64,000 bases of DNA, taken from NCBI RefSeq assembly GCF_025370775.1, contig NZ_JAMXEX010000007.1, positions 172,191 to 236,190 on the forward strand, in the 5' to 3' direction. Each line of letters starts with the position of its first letter. The stretch's first letter is position 1. Positions 52,192 through 61,765 of this stretch are shown piece by piece. The translations under genes were made by a program, and so were the position numbers. The stretch comes from Ancylothrix sp. D3o (GTDB lineage Bacteria > Cyanobacteriota > Cyanobacteriia > Cyanobacteriales > Oscillatoriaceae). A model generated the notes under the pieces. The model was given only the letters and a program-made list of their open reading frames with translations. It had not been told where the DNA came from and did no database searches.

Positions 52192-53331
52192 TTAACTGTC
52201 GCTATTAGCATTCCGCAAACTTTGAGCAGTAAGATAAAGCTTAGTCCACTCACTAATCACTTGATTTTGTTTCAAATTAAGAATCTTGGAAATTGCCTCA
52301 ACCGGCTCACCGGCCTTAAGCAAATCAATCAATTGACGTTGCAGTGGCGTTAAATTTTCACAGTATTCTTTCCACGCTTGGGGTGTCAAACCAAGACTAT
52401 GTTGCGACAGAGAAATTTCTAACCAACTGCCAACTAATTCTGGTTGAATTTTAAGAGCAAAGACTCGAATTGCATGATAACTAACTTTTTCTCGTAAGCG
52501 ATAAAGTTGTTTGACCGGCAAATTCAATTTCTGCGCCATCACTTCTTGTGAACATCCTTGCAAATAAAGCCGCAGCCATTCAACAGCCTCCGGGCCAATA
52601 TTTTCTGCTAAATAAACTTCAAATTCTTTGCAAACTGCTTCTCGTAAAATTTGCCGTTCTTCGGATGCGCTGGCTTCTTGATACTCGCTGAGGGCTCGCG
52701 TGTCGAGGAGGCTGACCGGCCCTTCTGTCTCTGTCGGCGTAACTTCTTCTGAAATTAAACGTATCAGTTCTTGGGCCGGTACTTGTGTTAAACCACCGCG
52801 TTGAGTCCGCCGTAAGTAATTTACAAACCGATAAACTAATAAGGGTTGATTGCGAATAGGTCTTAAACAGTATTCTTCGGTAGCAGCAAGGAGTAGAGTA
52901 TTGCGTAAGCGCATATCGGAGGTATTATCGGCAATCCATGCCATCTGTTGCTGAAGATAGCGGTCGGCTTGGAGCATTTCTTGGATGACTTCTTGTAAAA
53001 CATCTACCACAGTTCGCTGCCGGTCACGGCTCAGCGAAACCCAGGTGCGGATTTTTTGGCGCAGCATAACTAAACCGCCTAAACGCTGGATCAGGTTGCG
53101 GTAGGCGCGTTCTGGGGGGATATTTAAATAACGTTGGCGCAAAATTTGGTAACGAAAATTGATCGCTCGCTTGGCGATGTTGAGGCCGGTGGCATCGAGG
53201 CTCTCAAAGCGCTCAGGGTTTTCGCCAATGAGCCAGTTAATGATACTTTGACGGGTGGTTTCTGGTATATCGGGGTAGTCGCTGGTTAGTTGCTCTTTCC
53301 AGTCTTGGGATAGTTGTTCGGCTAGTTTCAT
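52192..53331 (-). CDS. Cyanobacterial conserved protein with two HTH-like segments
   Basis: The 379-residue soluble protein is almost wholly helical. Two stretches look like DNA-binding helix-turn-helices: CSQEVMAQKLNLPVKQLYRL (about 257-276) and LKAGEPVEAISKILNLKQNQ (about 341-360), the second preceded by LTPLQRQLI, as in sigma-region-4 and LuxR-type domains. The middle part (EEYCLRPIRNQPLLVYRFVN) I do not assign. I considered the heterocyst regulator HetZ but the remembered sequence differs. A sigma-like or regulatory role is an inference. Confidence 0.65.
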   Translation of the reverse strand: MKLAEQLSQDWKEQLTSDYPDIPETTRQSIINWLIGENPERFESLDATGLNIAKRAINFRYQILRQRYLNIPPERAYRNLIQRLGGLVMLRQKIRTWVSLSRDRQRTVVDVLQEVIQEMLQADRYLQQQMAWIADNTSDMRLRNTLLLAATEEYCLRPIRNQPLLVYRFVNYLRRTQRGGLTQVPAQELIRLISEEVTPTETEGPVSLLDTRALSEYQEASASEERQILREAVCKEFEVYLAENIGPEAVEWLRLYLQGCSQEVMAQKLNLPVKQLYRLREKVSYHAIRVFALKIQPELVGSWLEISLSQHSLGLTPQAWKEYCENLTPLQRQLIDLLKAGEPVEAISKILNLKQNQVISEWTKLYLTAQSLRNANSDS

Positions 53332-53845
53332 CAGGGGCGCTCCTCACTTTGGTGGGGCTATTGCCCAACTGCTTCGATTTTACGCTTTCTTTCCCATTGT
53401 TTTGCTCAAGAGGAGTTGAAATGCTCTCAGGCTGCCGGTTTTTAATTAAAGATTTTTGGTTATACGGTTTTTTCTTTTGTCAGTGACACAAATCACAAAA
53501 AATAAAAGTTTACAGAATTTAAAATATTTCCCATTAGTCTGTCAAGCTCACAGCCCTTAGCATTTTATGGCTTTGAGGGCTAAAATTCCTGACTTGAGAT
53601 TGAAAAAGGTCAGCTTTACCAAAATTTCATACTAAAGATTTGCTATTTTCTGAAGAAAATACTACTCTGGATAGAGGCAAGTATCTACACAAGTCATACA
53701 GCCAGACAAGACCATTTCTCAGCAAGGTAAGAATAGGGTGTAGTTGAGGAAGATCGGCGGCTGAAGGGCCAACTCTGCCATAACTCTTTCCAGTTAGGGC
53801 TTTGTTTAAACTGCATTTTTATTGCATATTTTTAAAGAAAAAACT
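53332..53845. other. Divergent intergenic region
   Basis: AT-rich region between divergent genes. A weak hairpin (AGCCCT/AGGGCT, about 53551-53582) is the only structure seen. No gene. Confidence 0.4.
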
Positions 53846-55993
53846 ATGACTAACCTGAGCCCTTTAACAGAAAATATAACGAGTAATTCTTCTCTGGAAA
53901 TTACAGGATCTCCAGATATTTGTAATTGGTTATTGCAAGAAGAAATTAGCCTGGCTTTTTCTACCTATCAAAGCAACAGCTTATTTTTTGTCAGCGGGAA
54001 AGCTGATGGCAAACTGGCGATACACCGGCGGTTTTTTGATAAACCAATGGGGATGTTTTTAACAGAAAACCAGCTTTATCTCAGTACCCGTTATCAACTT
54101 TGGCAATTTCGTAATGTAGTAGGGAATGGTGAATTTTATAATAACACCTACGACAAAGCTTATTTCCCGCAAAGCGGCCACATCACCGGCGAATTAAATA
54201 TTCACGATGTGGTTGTAATAAATCCCACCATTTGTAGGGGCAATCCCCCTGTGGTTGCCCCAAATGAACCACAACAAATTATTTTTGTCAACACCTTATT
54301 TAGCTGTTTGGCAACTCTTGACAACGAACACAACTTTAACCCACTTTGGAAACCGCCTTTTATTTCTAAACTTGTCGCCGAAGATCGTTGTCATCTCAAC
54401 GGTTTAGCAGTGGTGGAAAATCAACCTCGCTATGTTACAGCGATTGGCACTTGTGATCAAGCGTCTAACTGGCGAGAAAAGCGAGATAGTGGCGGGGTGG
54501 TGATTGATATTACAACCGATGAAATAATCAGTGCCGGTTTGTCAATGCCTCACTCACCGAGATTTTATGAAAATAAATTGTGGGTGTTAAACTCCGGTAC
54601 CGGCAATTTTGGTTTTTGTGATCTCGAAACGGGGAAATATCAGCCGGTGGCGTTTTGTCCGGGTTTTGTGCGCGGGCTGGCTTTTCATAAAAATTATGCC
54701 ATTGTTGGACTCTCTAAAGTCCGCGATGGCAGACTTAGCGGTTTGCAACTAGAAAAACACCTCAGCAATAACGGTGGGTTGTGCGGTTTGATGGTGGTGG
54801 ATATCAACACCGGCGCTATTCTTCATTGGTTAAAACTTGAAGGTGAAGTAACAGAAATTTATGATGTGGCGGTGTTGGCGGGAGTCAAACGACCGGCCAT
54901 TTTAAGCGCTGATAGTGAAGAAATTCAAAGAATTGTCACATTTCCGGGGGGTGGGGGGCTTGTGGTAACGAAGCCTGGGGTTAATGTTTCCCCTACTGCT
55001 TTACCCTCTCATACTTCAAAGGCAATGGATGGTGGCGAAAGCCAAGTCAAAAATACTCCCTCCCCCTCGGATCAGGCAATAGCATCATACCCTAACGGTG
55101 GGGCAATAGCGGTGAAGTATCAAATGGTGCATAACCTGACGGTTGAGAGTTCCTGTGACTATGATGCTTTGACTTTTCCTAGGATCAAAAAACGCTGGCA
55201 GAGTCGTCAACTGCAAGGGGAATTATTGGGCGTTTCTGCTTCTGTTTCGCAAAAAATTGTGGGTTTTTTAATAGCAGAAATATTCCCTGATGTCAAGAGC
55301 GCAAACCTAATTTCTTTCTATGTTTTGCCTGAATTTCGTAATCAAAAAATTGGCAGTTCGCTGCTGTTTTATCTGGAAAAAGATTTGAAGAAAAAGGGCT
55401 TTACTACCCTTGAAGTTTCCTACCAGCAAACAGAAATCACCGGCCTAGCTTTGGAAGCAATGCTAAGGAAATTTAACTGGCAACCGCCAGAAACAAAATT
55501 TTTATTATGCAAAACCACGACCGAAAAAATAGCGGCTGCACCTTGGCTATACAAACCGATTCTGCCCACCGAATATGAGATTTTCCCTTGGCAGGAACTC
55601 AGCCAGATAGAAACCCAAAAAATTCGACAATGGCAAGATTGCCCAGCCGCCTTAAATCCCTTTACCAATGACACCAGAATTGAATTTATGAACAGTCTGG
55701 GAGTTCGTCATAAGGGCGAAATAATTGGGTGGAGTCTTACCCACCGTGTTGCCCCGGATACGATTCGCTATTCGAGTTTATTTGTGCGAGAAAAATATCA
55801 AAAATTGGGGCGGGCGGTGCCGGTTTTGGCTGAATCAATTAAAAGACAAATTGCTAGTCCGGTTCCTTACTGCACTTTTTCTGTTGCTAAGGAAAATGGG
55901 CGGATGTTGGAATTTGTTAAGCGCCGTTTGCAGCCTTATTTAACTTATTTCAGTGAGAGCCGGTGGGCAGTTAAATTGTTGGAAGGAGGATAA
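53846..55993 (+). CDS. TIGR03032-like protein fused to two GNAT acetyltransferase-like domains
   Basis: The 715-residue protein has an N-terminal domain (about 20-375) of the TIGR03032 type, with NWLLQEEISLAFSTYQSNSL, FVNTLFSCLATL, HLNGLAVVENQPRYVTAIG, GLSMPHSPRFYENKLWVLNSG and ending in a beta-propeller-like fold. A flexible linker follows. GNAT domain one (428-560) contains SFYVLPEFRNQKIGSSLLFYL. A second, weaker GNAT-like domain (572-715) contains YSSLFVREKYQKLGRAVPVL. The ATG at 53846 is preferred over a TTG at 53822. It is followed 133 bases later by a giant RTX gene. Function of the TIGR03032 domain is unknown. Confidence 0.8.
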   Translation: MTNLSPLTENITSNSSLEITGSPDICNWLLQEEISLAFSTYQSNSLFFVSGKADGKLAIHRRFFDKPMGMFLTENQLYLSTRYQLWQFRNVVGNGEFYNNTYDKAYFPQSGHITGELNIHDVVVINPTICRGNPPVVAPNEPQQIIFVNTLFSCLATLDNEHNFNPLWKPPFISKLVAEDRCHLNGLAVVENQPRYVTAIGTCDQASNWREKRDSGGVVIDITTDEIISAGLSMPHSPRFYENKLWVLNSGTGNFGFCDLETGKYQPVAFCPGFVRGLAFHKNYAIVGLSKVRDGRLSGLQLEKHLSNNGGLCGLMVVDINTGAILHWLKLEGEVTEIYDVAVLAGVKRPAILSADSEEIQRIVTFPGGGGLVVTKPGVNVSPTALPSHTSKAMDGGESQVKNTPSPSDQAIASYPNGGAIAVKYQMVHNLTVESSCDYDALTFPRIKKRWQSRQLQGELLGVSASVSQKIVGFLIAEIFPDVKSANLISFYVLPEFRNQKIGSSLLFYLEKDLKKKGFTTLEVSYQQTEITGLALEAMLRKFNWQPPETKFLLCKTTTEKIAAAPWLYKPILPTEYEIFPWQELSQIETQKIRQWQDCPAALNPFTNDTRIEFMNSLGVRHKGEIIGWSLTHRVAPDTIRYSSLFVREKYQKLGRAVPVLAESIKRQIASPVPYCTFSVAKENGRMLEFVKRRLQPYLTYFSESRWAVKLLEGG

Positions 55994-56126
55994 TTATGAG
56001 GAGAAAATAATCAATAGGTTCGGCTAAAAAAGCAATGAGCCGTAAACAGCGATTTAATCACTTTTTGTAGGGCGAATTCCCTACTTTTCTCAAACCACCT
56101 TGTAAATTTCAAAAAAGACAACAATT

Positions 56127-59100
56127 ATGGCAACTTTTCAAGAACAAACCGGCACCGCAAATCCCTTGAATGGCGTCTCTGTGGGTTCTTTCAGCGCTCC
56201 CACCTTTGCAGATATAGACGGTGATGGGGATTTGGATGCTTTTGTTGGGGAAGATTTCGGTACGGTGAGATATTACCAAAACACCGGCAGTAATACAGCC
56301 CCAGCCTTTAACGAAATCACCGGCACCGCAAACCCCTTGAATGGCGTCTCTGTGGGTGCCTCCAGCAGTCCCACCTTTGCAGATATAGACGGTGATGGGG
56401 ATTTGGATGCTTTTGTTGGGGAAAGTTTTGGTAGGGTGAGATATTACCAAAACACCGGCAGTAATACAGCCCCAGCCTTTAGCGAAATCACCGGCACCAA
56501 TAATCCCTTGAATCTTGTAGGTGTGGGTGCCTCCAGCAGTCCCACTTTTGCAGATATAGACTCAGATGGGGATTTGGATGCTTTTGTTGGGGCTCGTGAC
56601 GGTACGGTGAGATATTACCAAAACACCGGCAGCAAAACAGCCCCAGCCTTTACTCAGATCACCGGCACCGCAAACCCCTTGAATGGCGTCTCTGTGGGTT
56701 CTTACAGCGCTCCCACCTTTGCAGATATAGACGGTGATGGGGATTTGGATGCTTTTGTTGGGGCTGTTGACGGTACGGTGAGATATTACCAAAACATTGC
56801 TCCGGTGGTGAAGATTACTGCTGGCACCCCTGCAAGTGAGGCGGGTTCAACTGCTGTTAATGGCACATTTACCATCACTCTCAGCGCACCGGCACCGGCA
56901 GAGGGTTTAACGATAAGCTACACCGTTGGGGGAACTGCAACTTCGGGGGATGATTACACAGCCTTAACTGGAAATGTTACCTTTGCGGCGGGGCAAACGA
57001 CGGCGACGATTGATGTGGTGCCGGTGTTGGATAATGTTAATGATCCAGGGGAAACCGTTACGATTACCTTGAATGGGGGAACGGCGTATAACCTGGGGCA
57101 AGATAAAACTGCCAGTCTGAAAATATTGGATCAAGTTCCTAACACGTTTAGCAACGTCACCGGCACCGCAAACCCCTTGAATGGCTTTGATGTGGGTTCT
57201 TTCAGCGCTCCCACCTTTGCAGATATAGATGGTGATGGGGATTTGGATGCTTTTGTTGGGGAAAGTTTTGGTACGGTGAGATATTACCAAAACACCGGCA
57301 GTAATACAGCCCCAGCATTTACCAACGTCACCGACACCGCAAACCCTTTGAATGGCATTGATGTGGGTTCTTGGAGCGCTCCCACCTTTGCAGATATAGA
57401 CGGTGATGGGGATTTGGATGCTTTTGTTGGGGCTGTTGACGGTACGGTTTCTTATTACCAAAACACCGGCAGCAAAACAGCCCCAGCATTTACCCAAAAC
57501 ACCGCCACCGCAAACCCCTTGAATGGCATTGATGTGGGTAATTGGAGCGCTCCCACCTTTGCAGATATAGACGGTGATGGGGATTTAGATGCCTTTGTTG
57601 GGGAACGTTTCGGTACGGTTTCTTATTACCGAAACACCGGCAGTAAAACTTCCCCAGCCTTTACCCAAATCACCGGCACCGCAAACCCCTTCAATGGCTT
57701 TGATGTGGGTTCTTACAGCAAACCCACCTTTGCAGATATAGACGGTGATGGGGATTTGGATGCTTTTGTTGGCGCTGGTGACGGTACGGTTTCTTATTAC
57801 CAAAACACCGGCAGTAAAACAGCCCCAGCCTTTAGCAACGTCACCGGCACCGCAAACCCCTTGAATGGCTTTGATGTGGGTAATTGGAGCGCTCCCACCT
57901 TGGCAGATATCGATGGTGATGGGGATTTGAATGCTTTTGTTGGGGCTTCTGACGGTACGGTGAGATATTACGAAAATGCCTATGTGGTGAGTGTGGCTGC
58001 TGGTACCAATCCGGGTGAAGATGGTACTGTTGGCTCTTTTACTGTCACTCTCAGCGCACCGGCACCAGACGGCGGTTTGACCATAAATTACGCGGTTGAT
58101 GCTGCTAGTACCGCCACTTCTGGAACAGACTACACTGCTTTATTGGGTTCGGTTTTCATCGCGGCGGGACAAACTTCAGCAACGATTGATGTTTCTGCGA
58201 TTGATGATCAAATTAGTGATCCTAATGAAACAATTAGCATTACCCTCACCGATGCGGCAGCCTATAATGTTGCACCTTCTCCTGGTAACACAGCGACTCT
58301 GACAATTCAAGATAATGATGTTGCTGGTGTCACAATTACTCCGTCTGGTGGCAGTACGGATGTGGTGGAAGGTGGGGCACCAGATACTTACACTATTGCC
58401 TTAAATACGATTCCAACGGCGGCGGTAGAAATTACGATTTCTGCGGATAGTCAAACAGAAGTTAGTCTGGATGGCACGATTTTTGCTGCGACTCAAATTG
58501 TTTCTCTGTCGGATATGACGGCGAAAACAATTACGGTGCGGGGTAAAGCTGATGCGGTAATTGAAGGTACTCACCCCGGCACGATTTCTCACGCAATTAC
58601 CCGTAGTGGGGATCTCAATTATGGAAGTGTACGGGAAATTAATTCTGTAACGGTAAATATCACTGATGTCAACACTGCACCAACGGTAACAACTATTACA
58701 AAATCAGGGGAGGAAGACACGGTTATTAGTTTTACTTTGGCTGATTTTACTGGCGGATATTCAGATCCCGAAAGCGTCAGCTTGAGCAAAATTCAAATTG
58801 TTTCTTTGCCGAATAATGGCACTCTGAAGTTGAACGGCTCTGATGTTGCTCCAAATTCCGAAATTATGGCGGCTGATATTGGCGGTTTAACTTTTACTCC
58901 GGGTGCTAATTACAATCGCAGTGTGAGTTTTGATTGGAATGTTTCGGATGGCGTTTCTTATGCAGCGGTGGGTGCAAGTGTTAATTTGACGGTGAATCCT
59001 GTTAATGATGCGCCGGTGATTTCTAGTGCTATTCAGGACGAAACAGCGACTCAAAATATCTTGTATGATTTCAGGTTGCCGTTTAGTATGTTCTCTGATA

Positions 59101-61496
59101 TTGATGGCGATACGCTGAGTTACACTGCAAGTTTGGCTGATGGTTCGCCTTTGCCTTCTTGGTTGAGGTTTGATGCGGCAACTCGGAATTTTTCTGGTAT
59201 GCCAACTGCTAATAATTTGGGTGCAATTAATGTAACAGTGACGGCATCTGATGGGACAGCATCTGTAAGCGATACTTTTACTTTGACGGTGAGAGAGTTT
59301 CCCAATAATCAGCCGACTGTAGTGGCTCCAATTGCGGATACTTCGGCAACTATTGGTCAGGTGTTTAGCTTTATTGTGCCGGCAAATACTTTTGCTGATG
59401 CGGATGGGGATGCGCTTTCTTATTCGGTGACGCTGGCTGATGGTTCGCCTTTGCCTTCTTGGTTGAGTTTTAATGCTGAAACTCGCACAATTTCTGGGAC
59501 TCCACCGGCAGGTAATGTGGGGGCAATTAATGTAACAGTTACGGCATCGGATGGCAAAGCTTCTGTTAGCGATACCTTTAGCTTGACTGTCAGTGAGACT
59601 CCTAATAATGCGCCGACTGTTGCGAATTTCATTGCTGATAGTTCGGCAACTATTGGTCAGGTGTTTAGCTTTAGTGTGCCGGCAAATACTTTTGCTGATG
59701 CGGATGGGGATACGCTTTCTTATTCGGTGACGCTGGCTGATGGTTCGCCTTTGCCTTCTTGGTTGAGTTTTAATGCGGCAACTCGGACAATTTCAGGGAC
59801 TCCACCGGCGGGTAATGTGGGGGCAATTGAGCTTGCAGTGACGGCATCTGATGGCAAGGCTTCTGTTAGCGATACCTTTAGCTTGACTGTCAGCGAGACT
59901 CCTAATAATGCGCCGACAGTTGCTAATTTAATTGCTGATAGTTCGGCAACTATTGGTCAGGTGTTTAGCTTTACTGTGCCGGCAAATACTTTTGCTGATG
60001 CGGATGGGGATACGCTTTCTTATTCGGTGACGCTTGCTGATGGTTCGCCTTTGCCTGCTTGGTTGAGTTTTGATGCGGCAAATCGCACAATTTCAGGGAC
60101 TCCACCGGTGGGTACTGCGTCTTCTTTGAGCTTTTTGGTGACGGCAAAAGATCCTGCCGGTGCAAGTATTTCTGATAGTTTTGATGTGGCAGTAAATCCA
60201 TCTCCTACACCAGCACCGGCACCAGCACCAGCACCAGCACCGGCACCAGCACCAGCACCGGCACCGGCACCCACGCCAGCACCAGCACAAAGCTGTATTG
60301 GCGATCAGTTTCCAACGCCTAATGTGGGCACACTGGAAATGATTCCTAATGTTGTCGAAACCACTGTTCAAGGAATTGATGCTGATGATGTTTTAATGGC
60401 TTCTCAGTCATCGGAAGAATTTTCGACAGGCAGTGGTAATGATGTTGTTGTTGCAATGGCCGGCAATGATAATATCTATGGCGGCACTGGCGGTGATTCG
60501 CTGTTTGGAAATACCGGCAATGATTATATTGATGCCGGTTCTGGCGATGATGTTGTGTGGAGTGGCAAGGATAATGATGCTGTTTTTGGTGGCGAGGGCA
60601 ATGATATCTTATTAGGAGATATCGGCAAGGATTCTATCGATGGCGGTATTGGTAATGATGCCATTTATGGCAATACTGATGATGACCGCATTGATGGAAA
60701 TTCTGGCAATGATACCATTTATGGCGGCAAAGGAAATGATGCTATTTCTGCCGGTGATGGGGATGATGTTGTTCTGGGAAATTTCGACAATGACACCATT
60801 AAAGGCGATAGCGGCAATGATACCCTGTGTGGCAATGCTGGTAATGATTTCATCGATGGAGGGGATGGAAATGACCTTGTTTTTGGTGGTCAAGGCGATG
60901 ACGTTCTCAAAGGTGAAGCCGGCAATGATACGCTGTTAGGAGATAAGGGTAATGATACGCTCTGTGGCGGCGATGGAAATGATTTGTTGAGTGGTAATAC
61001 CGGCAATGATCTTATCGATGGTTGCGATGGCGATGATACGATGGCCGGCGGCAAGGATAACGATACTTTGATTGGTAATACCGGCAATGATTTGGTTGCT
61101 GGTAGTCAAGGTGATGATATTCTCTTTGGCAATGCCGGTGCTGATTCTTTGTATGGCAATGAGGGCAATGATATCTTGAATGCCGGTCAGGGTGATGATA
61201 TTTTGGCCGGTGGTAAAGGTGATGATTTCCTCGATGGCGATGCGGGGAATGATCTTCTGATTGGCGGTTTTGGAAATGACCGCTTTATGTTGCAAAAAGG
61301 CATGGGTTCTGATGTGATTGCTGATTTTGTTCGCGGTCAAGATGTGATGGTTTTGGCCGCTGGTTTAACCTTCGGACAACTCAATATTAGTGCCGGTGCC
61401 GGTGCAACTTTAATCCGCAGTGGTGATGAGTTACTCGCTACTCTTAATGGTGTTGATTCTTCACTGATTACCGCTTCTGATTTCACGCTGATGTAA
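56127..61496 (+). CDS. RTX protein with FG-GAP, Calx-beta and putative-Ig domains
   Basis: The 1789-residue protein has no signal peptide. It starts with four FG-GAP/VCBS-type repeats (PTFADIDGDGDLDAFVG, calcium loops), then one Calx-beta domain, five more FG-GAP repeats, two further Calx-beta-like domains, one cadherin-like domain, four putative-Ig domains (LADGSPLPSWLSF), a Pro-Ala hinge near 1355-1390, and about 25-30 RTX nonapeptides (GGxGNDxL) from roughly 1440 to 1715. The tail VIADFVRGQDVMVLAAGLTF to DFTLM is a typical cyanobacterial type I secretion end. It is expected to be exported and to fold on calcium binding outside the cell. Its role is inferred as adhesin or surface layer. Confidence 0.9.
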   Translation: MATFQEQTGTANPLNGVSVGSFSAPTFADIDGDGDLDAFVGEDFGTVRYYQNTGSNTAPAFNEITGTANPLNGVSVGASSSPTFADIDGDGDLDAFVGESFGRVRYYQNTGSNTAPAFSEITGTNNPLNLVGVGASSSPTFADIDSDGDLDAFVGARDGTVRYYQNTGSKTAPAFTQITGTANPLNGVSVGSYSAPTFADIDGDGDLDAFVGAVDGTVRYYQNIAPVVKITAGTPASEAGSTAVNGTFTITLSAPAPAEGLTISYTVGGTATSGDDYTALTGNVTFAAGQTTATIDVVPVLDNVNDPGETVTITLNGGTAYNLGQDKTASLKILDQVPNTFSNVTGTANPLNGFDVGSFSAPTFADIDGDGDLDAFVGESFGTVRYYQNTGSNTAPAFTNVTDTANPLNGIDVGSWSAPTFADIDGDGDLDAFVGAVDGTVSYYQNTGSKTAPAFTQNTATANPLNGIDVGNWSAPTFADIDGDGDLDAFVGERFGTVSYYRNTGSKTSPAFTQITGTANPFNGFDVGSYSKPTFADIDGDGDLDAFVGAGDGTVSYYQNTGSKTAPAFSNVTGTANPLNGFDVGNWSAPTLADIDGDGDLNAFVGASDGTVRYYENAYVVSVAAGTNPGEDGTVGSFTVTLSAPAPDGGLTINYAVDAASTATSGTDYTALLGSVFIAAGQTSATIDVSAIDDQISDPNETISITLTDAAAYNVAPSPGNTATLTIQDNDVAGVTITPSGGSTDVVEGGAPDTYTIALNTIPTAAVEITISADSQTEVSLDGTIFAATQIVSLSDMTAKTITVRGKADAVIEGTHPGTISHAITRSGDLNYGSVREINSVTVNITDVNTAPTVTTITKSGEEDTVISFTLADFTGGYSDPESVSLSKIQIVSLPNNGTLKLNGSDVAPNSEIMAADIGGLTFTPGANYNRSVSFDWNVSDGVSYAAVGASVNLTVNPVNDAPVISSAIQDETATQNILYDFRLPFSMFSDIDGDTLSYTASLADGSPLPSWLRFDAATRNFSGMPTANNLGAINVTVTASDGTASVSDTFTLTVREFPNNQPTVVAPIADTSATIGQVFSFIVPANTFADADGDALSYSVTLADGSPLPSWLSFNAETRTISGTPPAGNVGAINVTVTASDGKASVSDTFSLTVSETPNNAPTVANFIADSSATIGQVFSFSVPANTFADADGDTLSYSVTLADGSPLPSWLSFNAATRTISGTPPAGNVGAIELAVTASDGKASVSDTFSLTVSETPNNAPTVANLIADSSATIGQVFSFTVPANTFADADGDTLSYSVTLADGSPLPAWLSFDAANRTISGTPPVGTASSLSFLVTAKDPAGASISDSFDVAVNPSPTPAPAPAPAPAPAPAPAPAPAPTPAPAQSCIGDQFPTPNVGTLEMIPNVVETTVQGIDADDVLMASQSSEEFSTGSGNDVVVAMAGNDNIYGGTGGDSLFGNTGNDYIDAGSGDDVVWSGKDNDAVFGGEGNDILLGDIGKDSIDGGIGNDAIYGNTDDDRIDGNSGNDTIYGGKGNDAISAGDGDDVVLGNFDNDTIKGDSGNDTLCGNAGNDFIDGGDGNDLVFGGQGDDVLKGEAGNDTLLGDKGNDTLCGGDGNDLLSGNTGNDLIDGCDGDDTMAGGKDNDTLIGNTGNDLVAGSQGDDILFGNAGADSLYGNEGNDILNAGQGDDILAGGKGDDFLDGDAGNDLLIGGFGNDRFMLQKGMGSDVIADFVRGQDVMVLAAGLTFGQLNISAGAGATLIRSGDELLATLNGVDSSLITASDFTLM
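56140..57980 (+). repeat. 174-bp coding repeats (FG-GAP units)
   Basis: Nine copies of a 174-bp (58-codon) unit, four at 56140-56800 and five at 57150-57980, share long identical blocks such as TTTGCAGATATAGACGGTG. The Calx-beta domain separates the two groups. The near-identity suggests recent expansion or gene conversion. Confidence 0.85.
59331..60130 (+). repeat. Exact 300-bp-period repeats (putative-Ig domains)
   Basis: CGGCAACTATTGGTCAGGTG occurs at 59344, 59644 and 59944, so three 100-residue domains repeat at exactly 300 bases with few differences. Confidence 0.9.
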
Positions 61497-61750
61497 GTTT
61501 TGTAGGTTGGGTTGAGCGAAAGCGAAACCCAACAAATCTCAAACCAACCTACATTTGTCTTGGGTTTCGCTCTCGCTCTACTGATTTCACCCTGATTTAA
61601 GCGTTTTGTAGGTTGGGTTGTAGGCTTCGCCAACTATCACGGTACGCGTAGCGACGCGCAAGCGTAGGCACGAAACCCAACAAATCTCAAACCAACCTAC
61701 ATTTGTGTTGGGTTTCGCTCTCGCTCTACCCAACCAACATAATCGGTTTT
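61497..61750. repeat. GTAGGTTGGGTT-type dispersed repeat, two copies
   Basis: Two related blocks contain GTAGGTTGGGTT, CGAAACCCAACAAATCTC and GGGTTTCGCTCTCGCTCTAC. The arms are mutually complementary, so each block can fold. The first copy begins directly after the RTX stop codon, and the second carries a re-copy of the last RTX codons at 61581-61599. Confidence 0.75.
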
Positions 61751-61765
61751 TATTAACATGAATTT

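Noticed and set aside
52192..53331. Heterocyst regulator HetZ
   Set aside because: The sequence does not match HetZ as I remember it, and no other heterocyst gene is nearby.
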